Shown here: piece by piece, positions 7,307-15,535 of the stretch
How positions within the stretch are numbered: position 1 is the first letter of the stretch
Layout: the number at the start of each line of letters is the position of its first letter
Source: Mesoaciditoga sp.
GTDB taxonomy: Bacteria > Thermotogota > Thermotogae > Mesoaciditogales > Mesoaciditogaceae
Direction: 5' to 3'
NCBI GenBank assembly: GCA_015489955.1
Contig: WFYR01000117.1
Span: forward strand, 1-34,068
DNA length: 34,068 nucleotides
Position numbers and translations under genes: made by a program
The notes under the pieces: model-generated
The model's input: the letters and a program-made list of their open reading frames with translations, nothing else
What the model was told of the DNA's origin: nothing
Database searches by the model: none

Positions 7307-9404
7307 AACCGTTTCCATAATCGTTTTTATCATATTCGGAATAGCCAGCCTTGTTTTGTTTGCGTTTCTTTCAAAGATAAAGATGCAGGGAAATGAAGCC
7401 TTTGTTCCTAAAAACGATCCGTACCTTGTGGCAATGAAAAAAATGGAAAAAGATTTTGGTGATTCAGATGAGATAATGATCATAGTAAAAACGAATGGTT
7501 TATTCAAAAAAAGTAACTCTTTGGCGTTGTACAAGGTGATAGAAAAGATAAGAAAATTAGAAGCGGTGAAAAGTGTCCAATCTGTCTTTGACGCCGCCAA
7601 TGTAAAGTTCACCCTGTTTGGAGGGTTAAGGTACACATCATATTTTAAAAATGGGCTCCCCACTTCAAACGCGAAAGAGCTTCTCAATTCCAAACTCTAC
7701 GTTGGAAACCTCATAGATTCCCACGCAAAGGTAACTTCCATAATCGTTTATCTTAAAAACAACGCTAAAAACGTGGTTAACGCTTTGGAAAACATTTTGA
7801 AGAACTCTCTTCCCAAAAGCATGAGATACTACATTACGGGCAATGAAGTGGTGAATTCTTTTATGAATTCGTCAATCTTGATTTTGGCCATTTTTTATCC
7901 ACCGTTTCTTTTTGGCCTTATGTGGCTATTGTACTTTTTAAGAATAGGAAACCTGGTTGGTGCCGCCATTCCGCCTCTTCTTTCAGCCATAGCCGCCATG
8001 TGGACATATGGACTTGCCGGCATGCTTAATATTCCCCTTAATATGATAAACGCCACAGTTGGGATATTCATAATAGTTGTAAGCTCATCGTATGGGTTGC
8101 ACTTTTTAGACAGGTACATGTTTAACCGGTCGAATTTTGAGCATCATGAAGCCGTTTTGAAAACATTGAGAGAAGAAAGCATACCGATAATCATGTCTGC
8201 TTTAACGACCATTGTCGGCTTCATTTCTTTTGTTTTCACAGGTATAGGAGCTTTCAAGACGTTTGGAATTTTGGTTTCGATTGGAATAGGTGTCAGCGCC
8301 ATTTTTGCCATCATTTTGATACCTGCCATTGCGGAGTTTTTTGATATTCATAAAAAGAATATAAGAACTCTCAAGTTCAAAACTTCTTTTTCTCACAGAT
8401 TTAACAAATACGCCATCATTGCAACGCTCGTATTCGTCGGATTGTCTCCACTTTTTATGAGATGGATAAATGTGAATTCGGATGAGTTCGGGTATTTCAA
8501 ATCTAATTCGGAGGTGAACGCTTCCGCACGTGCCGCCAAAGAATACTTTGGATGGGTACTTCCCTTTTACGTGATGGTTGAAAAAGATCGGGCGTTTACT
8601 CAAGAAGATTCATACAATTTGGAAAAATTCATAAGTGATATCGAAAAAATTCCCGGCGTTTCAGGAGTTAACTCTGCCGTTGACATTTCAAAATCATTTA
8701 ACGTTCCTTTTCCGATTCTTCAAACGCTTTCAAAAAATCCAGAGTACGCTGTGTACTTTTCAGAGTGGTTTCATGGTAACACCACACGTTTGCTGGTCAA
8801 AACGCCTTTGACAGATACGAACAGCGCTCAAAGGATAGCGAAGGCAATAAAAAAATTGGGAAAGCGTTTTCCACAATACAAAGTGGAAATAACTTCTCTT
8901 TCCCTTATTTATTCTGTTATGAACGATTCCATAATGCAAAACCAGATTTACACCATAGTTATGGCTTTCATATTCATATTGATACTTCTTATCATAACTT
9001 TTAGAAGTTTTATACCTCCGTTGATCGCTTCCGTTCCGATCGTTTTAACTGTTGTGTTTAATTTCACGATCATGGGAATTTCGGGTATAAATTTGGAAGT
9101 TTCGACGGCGATAATATCCAGCGTGCTCATGGGTTTGATAATAGATTATTCCATTCACACCATAAGTCGTTACCGGATGATAAAAAATGTTGAAGAGGTT
9201 ATAGATGAAGTGGGACCAGTTATACTTGTAAGCGCTTTTGGCTTGATGGCAGGCTTTGCAACTTTACTCTTTGCGCCATTGCGCCTTTACATGCAACTTG
9301 GCTTTTTACTCTTAGTTGGAATAGCGGTGGGCGCGTTTTTGACCATTGTTTTCGTTGGGGAACTTTTAAGAGTTTATGACAAACGAAAAAAACGCAATAA
9401 TTAA
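7290..9404 (+). CDS. RND/MMPL family exporter
   Basis: This 704-residue inner-membrane protein has the duplicated RND layout. A first membrane helix (about 8-28) precedes a large extracytoplasmic loop (about 29-190), then five helices. The second half repeats this, with a helix near 370-390, a second loop, and five helices to the end. The second repeat carries a membrane Asp in GLIIDYSIHTISRY, the usual position for proton coupling. The first repeat has SSSYGLHFLDRY, without Asp at the same place. The protein belongs to the 'predicted exporters of the RND superfamily' group, often linked to lipid or hopanoid export. The substrate here is unknown. The start overlaps the REC-GGDEF gene by 17 bases, so export and c-di-GMP signalling may be linked. 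No adaptor or outer-membrane partner gene is seen. Confidence 0.88.
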   Translation: MRVSDKTVSIIVFIIFGIASLVLFAFLSKIKMQGNEAFVPKNDPYLVAMKKMEKDFGDSDEIMIIVKTNGLFKKSNSLALYKVIEKIRKLEAVKSVQSVFDAANVKFTLFGGLRYTSYFKNGLPTSNAKELLNSKLYVGNLIDSHAKVTSIIVYLKNNAKNVVNALENILKNSLPKSMRYYITGNEVVNSFMNSSILILAIFYPPFLFGLMWLLYFLRIGNLVGAAIPPLLSAIAAMWTYGLAGMLNIPLNMINATVGIFIIVVSSSYGLHFLDRYMFNRSNFEHHEAVLKTLREESIPIIMSALTTIVGFISFVFTGIGAFKTFGILVSIGIGVSAIFAIILIPAIAEFFDIHKKNIRTLKFKTSFSHRFNKYAIIATLVFVGLSPLFMRWINVNSDEFGYFKSNSEVNASARAAKEYFGWVLPFYVMVEKDRAFTQEDSYNLEKFISDIEKIPGVSGVNSAVDISKSFNVPFPILQTLSKNPEYAVYFSEWFHGNTTRLLVKTPLTDTNSAQRIAKAIKKLGKRFPQYKVEITSLSLIYSVMNDSIMQNQIYTIVMAFIFILILLIITFRSFIPPLIASVPIVLTVVFNFTIMGISGINLEVSTAIISSVLMGLIIDYSIHTISRYRMIKNVEEVIDEVGPVILVSAFGLMAGFATLLFAPLRLYMQLGFLLLVGIAVGAFLTIVFVGELLRVYDKRKKRNN

Positions 9405-9453
9405 GCTTGACATTGGATAAGCACAAAAATTACTGTAACGATAACCTTCGTTG

Positions 9454-9462
9454 TGATAAAAT
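9454..9462 (+). promoter_or_regulatory. Extended -10 promoter of the threonine operon
   Basis: TGATAAAAT (9454-9462) is an extended -10 lying 61 bases before the tdh start. No strong -35 is present. A small odd palindrome, TTACTGTAA (9430-9438), covers the -35 zone and could be an operator half. The upstream TTGACA (9407-9412) lacks a matching -10 at 16-18 bases. Confidence 0.5.
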
Positions 9463-9523
9463 ACATTTGGCAGAGAAAATACAGACAAAAAGCATCTTTA
9501 AAAAGTAAAGGAGATGTGCGAAA

Positions 9524-10480
9524 ATGAAAAGAATTTTGGTTGTTGGTGCAGGAGGACAGATAGGTTCAGAGCTCACGACGGAATTGCGCAAAAGATATGG
9601 AACGGAAAATGTCGTGGCAAGTGATAAGAGAAGACCAAGTGAAGAAATTGCTGAGACAGGACCATTTGAGTTGCTTGATTGCACAGACAGAGACGCGGTA
9701 AAGCGTGTGGTTCAGCGCTACAAAGTTGATACGATATACCATTTAGCGGCTTTGCTTTCTGCTGTTGGAGAAAAGAATCCTTTACTTGCGTGGAACGTGA
9801 ACATGGGCTGTCTTCTAAATGTGCTGGAAGTAGCCAAAGAGAATAATTGCGCTGTGTTCTTTCCAAGCTCAATAGGAGCTTTTGGGCCAAATACTCCCAA
9901 AGACAACACACCGCAGGATACCATCCAGCGTCCAAACACGATCTACGGAATAACAAAAGTTGCCGGTGAATTGTTGTGTGATTACTATCACCAGAAGTTT
10001 GGAGTCGATACGCGTGGAGTGCGCTTTCCTGGCCTCATCTCTTACGTAGCTTTACCCGGTGGTGGCACCACGGATTACGCCGTGGAAATATATTACGAAG
10101 CTTTGAAGCACGGAAAGTATACCTGTTATTTAAAGCCGGATACGCGTATGGACATGATGTACATGCCCGATGCCATAAAGGCCGCCATAGATATCATGGA
10201 AGCCGATGGAAGAAAACTAATTCACCGAAACGCTTTTAACATAACGGCGATGAGCTTTTCTCCAGTGGAAATAGCACAGGAGATAAAAAAACACATTCCA
10301 GATTTCGTCATAGAGTACGATATAGATCCAGTGCGTCAAGCCATTGCGGATTCTTGGCCCAATCGGATAGATGACAGCGCGGCGCGTACCGAATGGGGCT
10401 GGGAACCAGAGTATGATCTTGAATCTATGACGACGGATATGATTGAGAAATTATCGAGTAAGTTGTCAATTAAATTGTGA
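9524..10480 (+). CDS. tdh: L-threonine 3-dehydrogenase, NAD-dependent epimerase type
   Basis: This enzyme oxidises L-threonine to 2-amino-3-ketobutyrate with NAD+. The 318-residue product is an extended short-chain dehydrogenase. It has a Rossmann glycine motif GAGGQIG at 8-14, active-site Ser115/116 (FFPSSIGAFGP), and the catalytic YxxxK as Y141-GIT-K145. It resembles the UDP-glucose-4-epimerase-like threonine dehydrogenases, not the zinc alcohol-dehydrogenase type found in E. coli. The decisive context is the next gene, a 2-amino-3-ketobutyrate CoA ligase starting 12 bases after the stop. The start has AAAGGAG at 9507-9513. A nucleotide-sugar epimerase role is possible from sequence alone but unlikely beside kbl. 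Confidence 0.9.
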   Translation: MKRILVVGAGGQIGSELTTELRKRYGTENVVASDKRRPSEEIAETGPFELLDCTDRDAVKRVVQRYKVDTIYHLAALLSAVGEKNPLLAWNVNMGCLLNVLEVAKENNCAVFFPSSIGAFGPNTPKDNTPQDTIQRPNTIYGITKVAGELLCDYYHQKFGVDTRGVRFPGLISYVALPGGGTTDYAVEIYYEALKHGKYTCYLKPDTRMDMMYMPDAIKAAIDIMEADGRKLIHRNAFNITAMSFSPVEIAQEIKKHIPDFVIEYDIDPVRQAIADSWPNRIDDSAARTEWGWEPEYDLESMTTDMIEKLSSKLSIKL

Positions 10481-10492
10481 GGAGGGGTGAAG

Positions 10493-11725
10493 ATGCCTTT
10501 AGCGAAAGTTAAAAAAGCATTGCAAAATCATTTGAAGGAACTTGAAGAAAAGGGAACACTGAAGGGTGAGGAAGCGGTTATCACCGGCATAAAGCCGGCG
10601 GAAGGCAAAAAAGGAGTAAGGTATTTCATAGAAGGATACGGGGATAAAGAATTCCTCAGGATGAACGCCAATAATTACCTTGGAATGGCTTTGAATAAGG
10701 AAGTTATAAAAGCCGAAGAGGAGACGACTGAAAAATTTGGAGCTGGGCCGGGCGCGGTGCGTTTCATAAGTGGAACTTATTCCCCACACAAAATGCTTGA
10801 AAAAAAGCTTGCAGAATTTCATAAAAGAGAAGATTGTATGATTTTCAGCGCCGCTTACGCTACTGTGATGGGAATAATTCCACCACTTACAACGAAAGAA
10901 ACGATAATTATAAGCGACGAATTGAATCATAATTGTATCATCAACGCGATCAGACTTGCGAAGCCAAAAGACAAAAAAGTTTACAAGCATAACGATATGA
11001 ATGAACTTGAAGAGTTAATCCAACAATCCGTGGGGAATGCGAAACGCTTGATCGTGGTAACTGATGGCATATTCAGCATGCGCGGTGAATGGGCACCTCT
11101 CAACAAGATAGCCGATCTTGCCGAGAAGTACAACGATAAATTCGAAGAAGGCGTGATAACCGTTGTTGACGATTCGCACGGTGTTGGTGCGATTGGGAAA
11201 ACTGGCAGGGGCACGACGGAATTTTTAAATGAGAACCGTATTGATGTTTTAGTCGCGACTCTTGGAAAAGCGTTAGGCGTGAACGGCGGTTACGTGGTAA
11301 GCGATAAAACAGTTATAGATTACCTGCGTGAGAGTGCACCGCTGTACATATACTCAAATCCAATTACCCCTGGTGAGGCGGCGGCTTCGTTGAAAGCCGT
11401 TGAAATATTGGACAGCGAAAAAGGGCAAGCGCTGATGAACCACCTTCACGATATGACAAAGCGCTTTGAAGATGGTCTTGTCAATTTGGGCTATGAAGTG
11501 ATTAAGGGAGAGCATCCAGTTGTTCCTCTTATGATACGGGATACCAAAAAAACGAAGGATCTTGTCAATTTTCTCATGGAAAATGGAATTCTCGCCACGG
11601 GCCTTGCTTTTCCGGTCGTTCCAAGGGGAGATGAAGAGATCCGCTTCCAAATTTGCGCGGATCACACGGAGTACGACATTGACTATGCTTTGGAAGTTTT
11701 AAAAAAGTATAGAGACACACATTGA
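10493..11725 (+). CDS. kbl: Glycine C-acetyltransferase (2-amino-3-ketobutyrate CoA ligase)
   Basis: This enzyme cleaves 2-amino-3-ketobutyrate with CoA into glycine and acetyl-CoA, completing threonine breakdown. It is a 410-residue alpha-oxoamine synthase family PLP enzyme. The PLP-binding DDSHGVG stretch has D226 and H229, and the Schiff-base lysine is K259 in VATLGKALG. The family also contains 8-amino-7-oxononanoate synthase. The tdh neighbour and the absence of other biotin genes favour Kbl. The ATG at 10493 is chosen because GGAGG at 10481-10485 is seven bases upstream. An in-frame GTG at 10487 sits too close to it. A strong terminator follows at 11743, which closes the two-gene operon. 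Confidence 0.92.
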   Translation: MPLAKVKKALQNHLKELEEKGTLKGEEAVITGIKPAEGKKGVRYFIEGYGDKEFLRMNANNYLGMALNKEVIKAEEETTEKFGAGPGAVRFISGTYSPHKMLEKKLAEFHKREDCMIFSAAYATVMGIIPPLTTKETIIISDELNHNCIINAIRLAKPKDKKVYKHNDMNELEELIQQSVGNAKRLIVVTDGIFSMRGEWAPLNKIADLAEKYNDKFEEGVITVVDDSHGVGAIGKTGRGTTEFLNENRIDVLVATLGKALGVNGGYVVSDKTVIDYLRESAPLYIYSNPITPGEAAASLKAVEILDSEKGQALMNHLHDMTKRFEDGLVNLGYEVIKGEHPVVPLMIRDTKKTKDLVNFLMENGILATGLAFPVVPRGDEEIRFQICADHTEYDIDYALEVLKKYRDTH

Positions 11726-11742
11726 TAAAATGAAATAATATT

Positions 11743-11768
11743 GCCCCTCCAAAAATGGAGGGGCTTTT
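11743..11768 (+). terminator. Intrinsic terminator after kbl
   Basis: GCCCCTCC (11743-11750) and GGAGGGGC (11757-11764) form a perfect 8-bp GC-rich stem with a 6-base loop, followed by TTTT. It could also block read-through on the opposite strand, although no T run follows in that direction. Confidence 0.9.
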
Positions 11769-11803
11769 GCTTTATCTTAAAAAGTTTAACTTTGTTTTGT
11801 TCG

Positions 11804-12337
11804 TTACAACGTTTCTTTATTGAAAGCGGGGATTCTTTTCATTATAGGTAATGTCAACAATGGATATATGAAGAGCATTATCGGATATCCTATCATCCTT
11901 GGAGGCATCAAAACGGCGTATGGAACCTTGAAAAGGGTGTGTATAAAATATGGCACCATTATCATGTCCGTTATAAACTGTCCCGTCCCTATTGCCACAA
12001 AAAGGGAGAGAAAGTTGAGTTTTCTTCTAAATGCATATTTGTACATGATAGCTGGAATCCATCCAGTTAACGCGGACGTAAGCGTAAATTGAGGCATGTA
12101 CGCGCCCATTGGGCTCACAAAGTAACCTACAAGGTCGGCTAACGCTCCAACGATGAGACCATCTAAAGGCTCAAAGATAAATCCAGCCAAAAATATTGGT
12201 AGCGCCCCTATTCCTATTCTTACCCCTTCCACTCCAAAAAACGCTATCCTCACGGATAAAAATCTTTCCAGAATGACACTTAACGCTATGAAAGCGGAGT
12301 TGATGGTTAGCCTTTTCACGTTTACGCTTTTTTGCAT
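11804..12337 (-). CDS. folT: ECF transporter S component, folate type
   Basis: This 177-residue integral membrane protein has about six hydrophobic helices and the S-component layout. The FolT-like segments are visible: LSVILERFLSVR near the N-terminus, then RIGIGALPIFLAGFIF, then LIVGALADLVGYFVSP and GAYMPQFTLTSALTG. These match the folate-specific S subunits that I recall, which dock onto a shared EcfA-EcfA'-EcfT energising module. No ECF ATPase or T component is in the window, so it is a solitary, group II S component. The start has AGGAGG (12350-12345) seven bases upstream. An in-frame ATG four bases earlier does not exist in this phase. Its own promoter and an attenuator-like leader lie between it and the aminotransferase gene. 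Substrate assignment is by family resemblance only. Confidence 0.85.
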   Translation of the reverse strand: MQKSVNVKRLTINSAFIALSVILERFLSVRIAFFGVEGVRIGIGALPIFLAGFIFEPLDGLIVGALADLVGYFVSPMGAYMPQFTLTSALTGWIPAIMYKYAFRRKLNFLSLFVAIGTGQFITDMIMVPYFIHTLFKVPYAVLMPPRMIGYPIMLFIYPLLTLPIMKRIPAFNKETL

Positions 12338-12360
12338 TCATTTCCCTCCTATCTGCTTAA

Positions 12361-12396
12361 AATAAAAAGGAAACGGAATTTTTGAATTCCGTTTCC
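12361..12396 (-). terminator. Leader terminator upstream of folT
   Basis: Read on the minus strand, GGAAACGGAATT (12396-12385) pairs perfectly with AATTCCGTTTCC (12380-12369) around a 4-base loop. TTTTTATT follows at 12368-12361. It lies between the folT promoter and the folT start. It can therefore act as an attenuator for folT as well as terminating read-through from the aminotransferase gene. Confidence 0.88.
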
Positions 12397-12453
12397 CATA
12401 TTTTACGGGCTGGAAACGTTGAAACAACGCCCTTTTATCTACTTGTCGGCGAT
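12397..12453 (-). promoter_or_regulatory. Candidate riboswitch or attenuator leader of folT
   Basis: This leader RNA is about 55 bases long and precedes the terminator. It contains a small hairpin, CGTTG-TTT-CAACG, enclosed by GGGC and GCCC. Directly after the hairpin lies CGTTTCC (12418-12412), identical to the 3' arm end of the terminator. It can pair over seven bases with GGAAACG in the terminator's 5' arm (12396-12390), giving mutually exclusive folds. The 5' part (AGTAGAT, then GCGTT six bases on) faintly recalls the tetrahydrofolate riboswitch as I remember it, but the conserved 3' half is not found. The ligand is therefore open. Confidence 0.5.
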
Positions 12454-12483
12454 ATTATAGTACATTTAGAAGATTTATTTCAA
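12454..12483 (-). promoter_or_regulatory. Promoter of folT
   Basis: On the minus strand TTGAAA (12483-12478) and TATAAT (12459-12454) are separated by 18 bases. The -35 overlaps the last codons of the aminotransferase gene. Transcription would start near 12447 and give a leader of about 110 bases containing the attenuator. Confidence 0.75.
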
Positions 12484-13626
12484 GTATTCTGTAAGCCTTC
12501 TTACCCCTTCTTTTATCATCTCTTGAGATGTCGCGAAAGAAAGGCGAACGAATCCTTTCATATCAAATGCGTCGGCTGGTATCATGGCCACTCCTGCTTT
12601 TTCCATTAGTTCCATGCAAAGATCTTCTGTGCTCTTGTGATCGTTTAAAAATTCATTCACGTTGATCATGACGTAAAAGGCACCTTTGGGTTTGAAAAAA
12701 TCAAAATTCGCCTTTTCAAGCAAATCACTTATCAGATCACGCCGCTTACGGTATTCATCCATCATGTACTGTGTATCGACACTTAAGGCTTTAAGCGCGG
12801 CTTTTTGGGCTATTGAATTTATGTTAGAAGTTGTGTGGGACTGTATTTTTGAAATTTCTTTCGATATTTCCAATGGTGCCGCCGAGTAACCTACCCTCCA
12901 GCCTGTCATGGCATGGCTTTTTGAAAATCCGTTTATCGTTATGGTTCTCTCTCTCATTCCATCCAGCGAAGCTATGGAAATGTGGGGAAGGTCGTACACC
13001 ATTTTTTCGTAAACTTCGTCGGCTATTACGTATAGATCATGTTTTATAGCCACTTCCGCAAGCATTTCAATAGTTTTTAGATCGTAAACCGCGCCGGTAG
13101 GGTTATTTGGAGAGTTGAAAAGAATCGCTTTTGTCTTATCATTTACGGCGTTTTCGATATCTTCTTTTTTTGGAAGATAATCGTTTTCAGGAAACGTTTT
13201 TACTTTTACGGGACGAGCTTTCCACAGTTTTACTTGAGGAAAATAGGTGATCCACGCCGGTGTTATGATGATAACCTCGTCATCTGGGTTTAGTATGGCG
13301 CCTAGCGCGTTGAAAAGCGCTTGTTTTCCTCCATTTGAAACCACGATTTCGTCCGGTGAATAAGATAGACCGTTGTCTTTTCTTAATTTTTCACAGATAC
13401 CTTCTCTTAATTCAAATATACCACTCGATTTTGTGTACTTCGTGAAGTCTTCGTTTATAGCTTTTATCGCTGCTTCTTTTACCTCTTGGGGAGTGTTGAA
13501 GTCAGGCTCTCCAGCTGTGAAAAGCACCAGATCTTTTCCTTCTCTTTTTAGTTCTTTGGCTTTTGAATCTATTCGCAATGTTAGTGATGCTTCGATCTCT
13601 TCCACGCTTTTAGAAGTGGCTTTCAT
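12475..13626 (-). CDS. Class I aspartate-type aminotransferase
   Basis: This 383-residue PLP enzyme of fold type I probably moves amino groups between aspartate (or another amino acid) and 2-oxoglutarate. Visible motifs are GEPDFNTP near residue 40, NNPTG at 174-178, DEVYE at 203-207, the PLP lysine K236 in NGFSKSHAMTGWRVGY, and the substrate carboxylate Arg in FVRLSF near the C-terminus. This is the subgroup I-gamma aspartate aminotransferase pattern common in thermophiles. Aromatic or other specificities cannot be excluded. AGGAG (13640-13636) is nine bases before the start. The gene begins 27 bases after the exported-protein gene and probably shares its transcript. Confidence 0.88.
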   Translation of the reverse strand: MKATSKSVEEIEASLTLRIDSKAKELKREGKDLVLFTAGEPDFNTPQEVKEAAIKAINEDFTKYTKSSGIFELREGICEKLRKDNGLSYSPDEIVVSNGGKQALFNALGAILNPDDEVIIITPAWITYFPQVKLWKARPVKVKTFPENDYLPKKEDIENAVNDKTKAILFNSPNNPTGAVYDLKTIEMLAEVAIKHDLYVIADEVYEKMVYDLPHISIASLDGMRERTITINGFSKSHAMTGWRVGYSAAPLEISKEISKIQSHTTSNINSIAQKAALKALSVDTQYMMDEYRKRRDLISDLLEKANFDFFKPKGAFYVMINVNEFLNDHKSTEDLCMELMEKAGVAMIPADAFDMKGFVRLSFATSQEMIKEGVRRLTEYLK

Positions 13627-13653
13627 ATTTGTTTTCTCCTTTCAATAACTCTT

Positions 13654-15048
13654 TTACTTTATCATCAATTGCCAATTCAAATTGGCATCTTTATCGAATT
13701 TCATCTGTAAAAACGCGCCTGAAGTTAAAGGATATTGCAAAAGGGATTTTACGATCTTTCCAACGTCTATGTATGCCACTAAGAACGCTTTGTTCCACGT
13801 TGAATTGGCGAAAAATGAATAATTTCCCATCTCTTTTGCCTTGTTCGGAGAATCGATAAATGTTTCAGCCTTTTGAGGTTCCATGTCAGTTACGACTATT
13901 TTGTTCGGATAGAATATGGTGAAGGTATGAGTGGTTTTTGTCCCTTCAACGGTGTCATCTCGCGTGACAGTATGACCTTTCCACGTGAATGTGGCCGAAG
14001 CATCCTTTGAGAATTCCGGTATGTATTCCGATAGATCTTTTGCCAGATAAATCGTCGCGGCGAAATTCGTATCTTCAGATGATAGGCTTGCGTCTAAGAA
14101 CGCTTTTCCATTAAGATGTTGCGTGATTTTTCTTCCTTCGTCTGTTGAGATCGCATGATCTTCTAAATTGAAGTCCTGTGCGTACTTTTTTATTAAATCG
14201 TAAAAGCCAACTGGATCGGCGATGTCTACAGCTGCCCATAGATCTCCAGTTGCCGGCATGTCTTCCAGAGAGCGAGCATTTGGATTGAAGGATATCAGTT
14301 TATCTCTCAATTTCGCATCGTTGTATTTGAAATTCGATGTTCCCTTTAAAATCAATGCGTTGTTTTCCACCATGGCATATCCATATCCATCGGTGGGAAT
14401 CATTTCTAAATTTTTGCCGGACACGCTGTTTTTCATGTAAAATTCAAACCATATGTTGGATGGTATCTTTTGAGAAAAGGTAAATGAAGGGTATTTCCCC
14501 TCGTACGTTTTTACAGATTGAGATATCAAATCCGGATCGTTTGAGAGAAGGGTGTATCCATTGTGCTGCATTACGTAGAGTGTAATTCCGTTCGTTTCGA
14601 ATGTGTTCATAGTGTAATTGTCCACGTTTTTCTTACCGATATTTCCACCAACAAGCGCTGATAAAAGGTTCAACAGTACTTTTGACTTTCCTTTTAAAAC
14701 TATTTCAACGCTTGGCTGATTGCTTTTAGCCTCTTTTAAATTGAGTTCTTTGACATTTGCATTTCCAAAGATGACGAAATCATTTTTGGTAAATTGCCAC
14801 ACTTGAGATGATTTTGCTCCGATTGACACGGCAGTTTGGCTTACGGATGATTGAATTAAATTTTCGATTCCCAGATCGTTAAGCAAAAATGAGAAGACAT
14901 TCACTTTTTTCAAAGCGTCGTAATTTTGAGAATTGTTTGTGAAGTTAACAACAAAATTGGCGCTTTGGGGAACGAAATTCATTATTCCTCCGGCAAGAGC
15001 CAATGAAGACAGCGCGATGATGAGGAACAGAACGTATACCTTCTTCAT
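13654..15048 (-). CDS. Exported protein of unknown function
   Basis: The 464-residue product starts with a clear Sec signal peptide. It has a KK start, a hydrophobic core to about residue 18, and a likely cleavage after ALA at 19. The mature part has no further membrane helix. It is rich in Asn, Ser, Lys and aromatic residues, with alternating hydrophobic patterns that suggest beta structure. It loosely resembles large secreted or periplasmic proteins of the DUF3352 kind, but I cannot assign a family with confidence. It lies 14 bases after the ferritin-like gene and before the aminotransferase gene on the same strand, so it belongs to the oxidoreductase operon by position. AAAGGAG is placed about 11 bases before the ATG. 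Confidence 0.8.
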   Translation of the reverse strand: MKKVYVLFLIIALSSLALAGGIMNFVPQSANFVVNFTNNSQNYDALKKVNVFSFLLNDLGIENLIQSSVSQTAVSIGAKSSQVWQFTKNDFVIFGNANVKELNLKEAKSNQPSVEIVLKGKSKVLLNLLSALVGGNIGKKNVDNYTMNTFETNGITLYVMQHNGYTLLSNDPDLISQSVKTYEGKYPSFTFSQKIPSNIWFEFYMKNSVSGKNLEMIPTDGYGYAMVENNALILKGTSNFKYNDAKLRDKLISFNPNARSLEDMPATGDLWAAVDIADPVGFYDLIKKYAQDFNLEDHAISTDEGRKITQHLNGKAFLDASLSSEDTNFAATIYLAKDLSEYIPEFSKDASATFTWKGHTVTRDDTVEGTKTTHTFTIFYPNKIVVTDMEPQKAETFIDSPNKAKEMGNYSFFANSTWNKAFLVAYIDVGKIVKSLLQYPLTSGAFLQMKFDKDANLNWQLMIK

Positions 15049-15062
15049 GATAGACCACTCCT

Positions 15063-15533
15063 TTACTCTTTTAAAAGAGAAAGTTTTCTGACGTGCGAAA
15101 CTTCCTCGCGTATTATTTTGGAAAGTATTTCCTTAGACTTTTTTTCTCTAACCATGTCGTACAGCTCTTCGTAAAAGATAACCGTTTCTTTTTCAATTGA
15201 AATTGCGAAGTCAAGCAATTGATTTAAAGTCATGTTTTCGGATTTTTTCTTCATTTCCTCAAGGCTTGGGAATATTTTATTTTCAACTATGCTCCTTATG
15301 TACTTTGAAGCCTCTTCCCAGAATGATGGATCGGTTTCCTCAACCAATCCTTTTGAAAGTTCTTTAAAGGTTTCGGCGTGCTCTCTTTCCTGGCCTGCCA
15401 GATACGAAAACAGTTCTTTTTTTCTATCGTCTTCAAGCTTTTCAGAAAGAAATGTGTAAAATTTTTCTCCATCTTCTTCTATCTTCAAAGCCATTTCAAG
15501 AAGTTCATCAGCAGAATAAAGGTAATCCTTCAT
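15063..15533 (-). CDS. Ferritin-like diiron protein (rubrerythrin domain only)
   Basis: The 156-residue four-helix protein has two repeats of the diiron motif. The first is E20 with E49-R-E-H52, in EEDGEKFY and QEREHAETF. The second is EKETVIFYEEL with EEVSHVRK near the C-terminus. The rubredoxin-like C-terminal domain of classical rubrerythrin is missing, so an external rubredoxin or direct reductase would be needed. The likely role is peroxide or oxygen detoxification, or iron handling, in an anaerobe. The ATG at 15533 is chosen because GGAGGAGG lies seven bases upstream. A TTG at 15539 is too close to it. The gene begins two bases after the stop of the NAD(P)/FAD oxidoreductase, a natural electron donor. 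Confidence 0.85.
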   Translation of the reverse strand: MKDYLYSADELLEMALKIEEDGEKFYTFLSEKLEDDRKKELFSYLAGQEREHAETFKELSKGLVEETDPSFWEEASKYIRSIVENKIFPSLEEMKKKSENMTLNQLLDFAISIEKETVIFYEELYDMVREKKSKEILSKIIREEVSHVRKLSLLKE

Positions 15534-15535
15534 TT

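Noticed and set aside
7067-7693. Open frame of about 200 codons on the minus strand across the REC-GGDEF/exporter junction
   Set aside because: Antisense to two conserved genes. The composition is the mirror of their codons and no start signals are seen.
9407-9435. TTGACA at 9407-9412 as a -35 for tdh
   Set aside because: No acceptable -10 lies 16-18 bases downstream; the extended -10 at 9454 is better.
12397-12453. Direct assignment of the folT leader as a tetrahydrofolate riboswitch
   Set aside because: Only a short 5' similarity is visible. The conserved 3' half and the overall length do not fit the classes I remember, so it is kept as an unassigned candidate.
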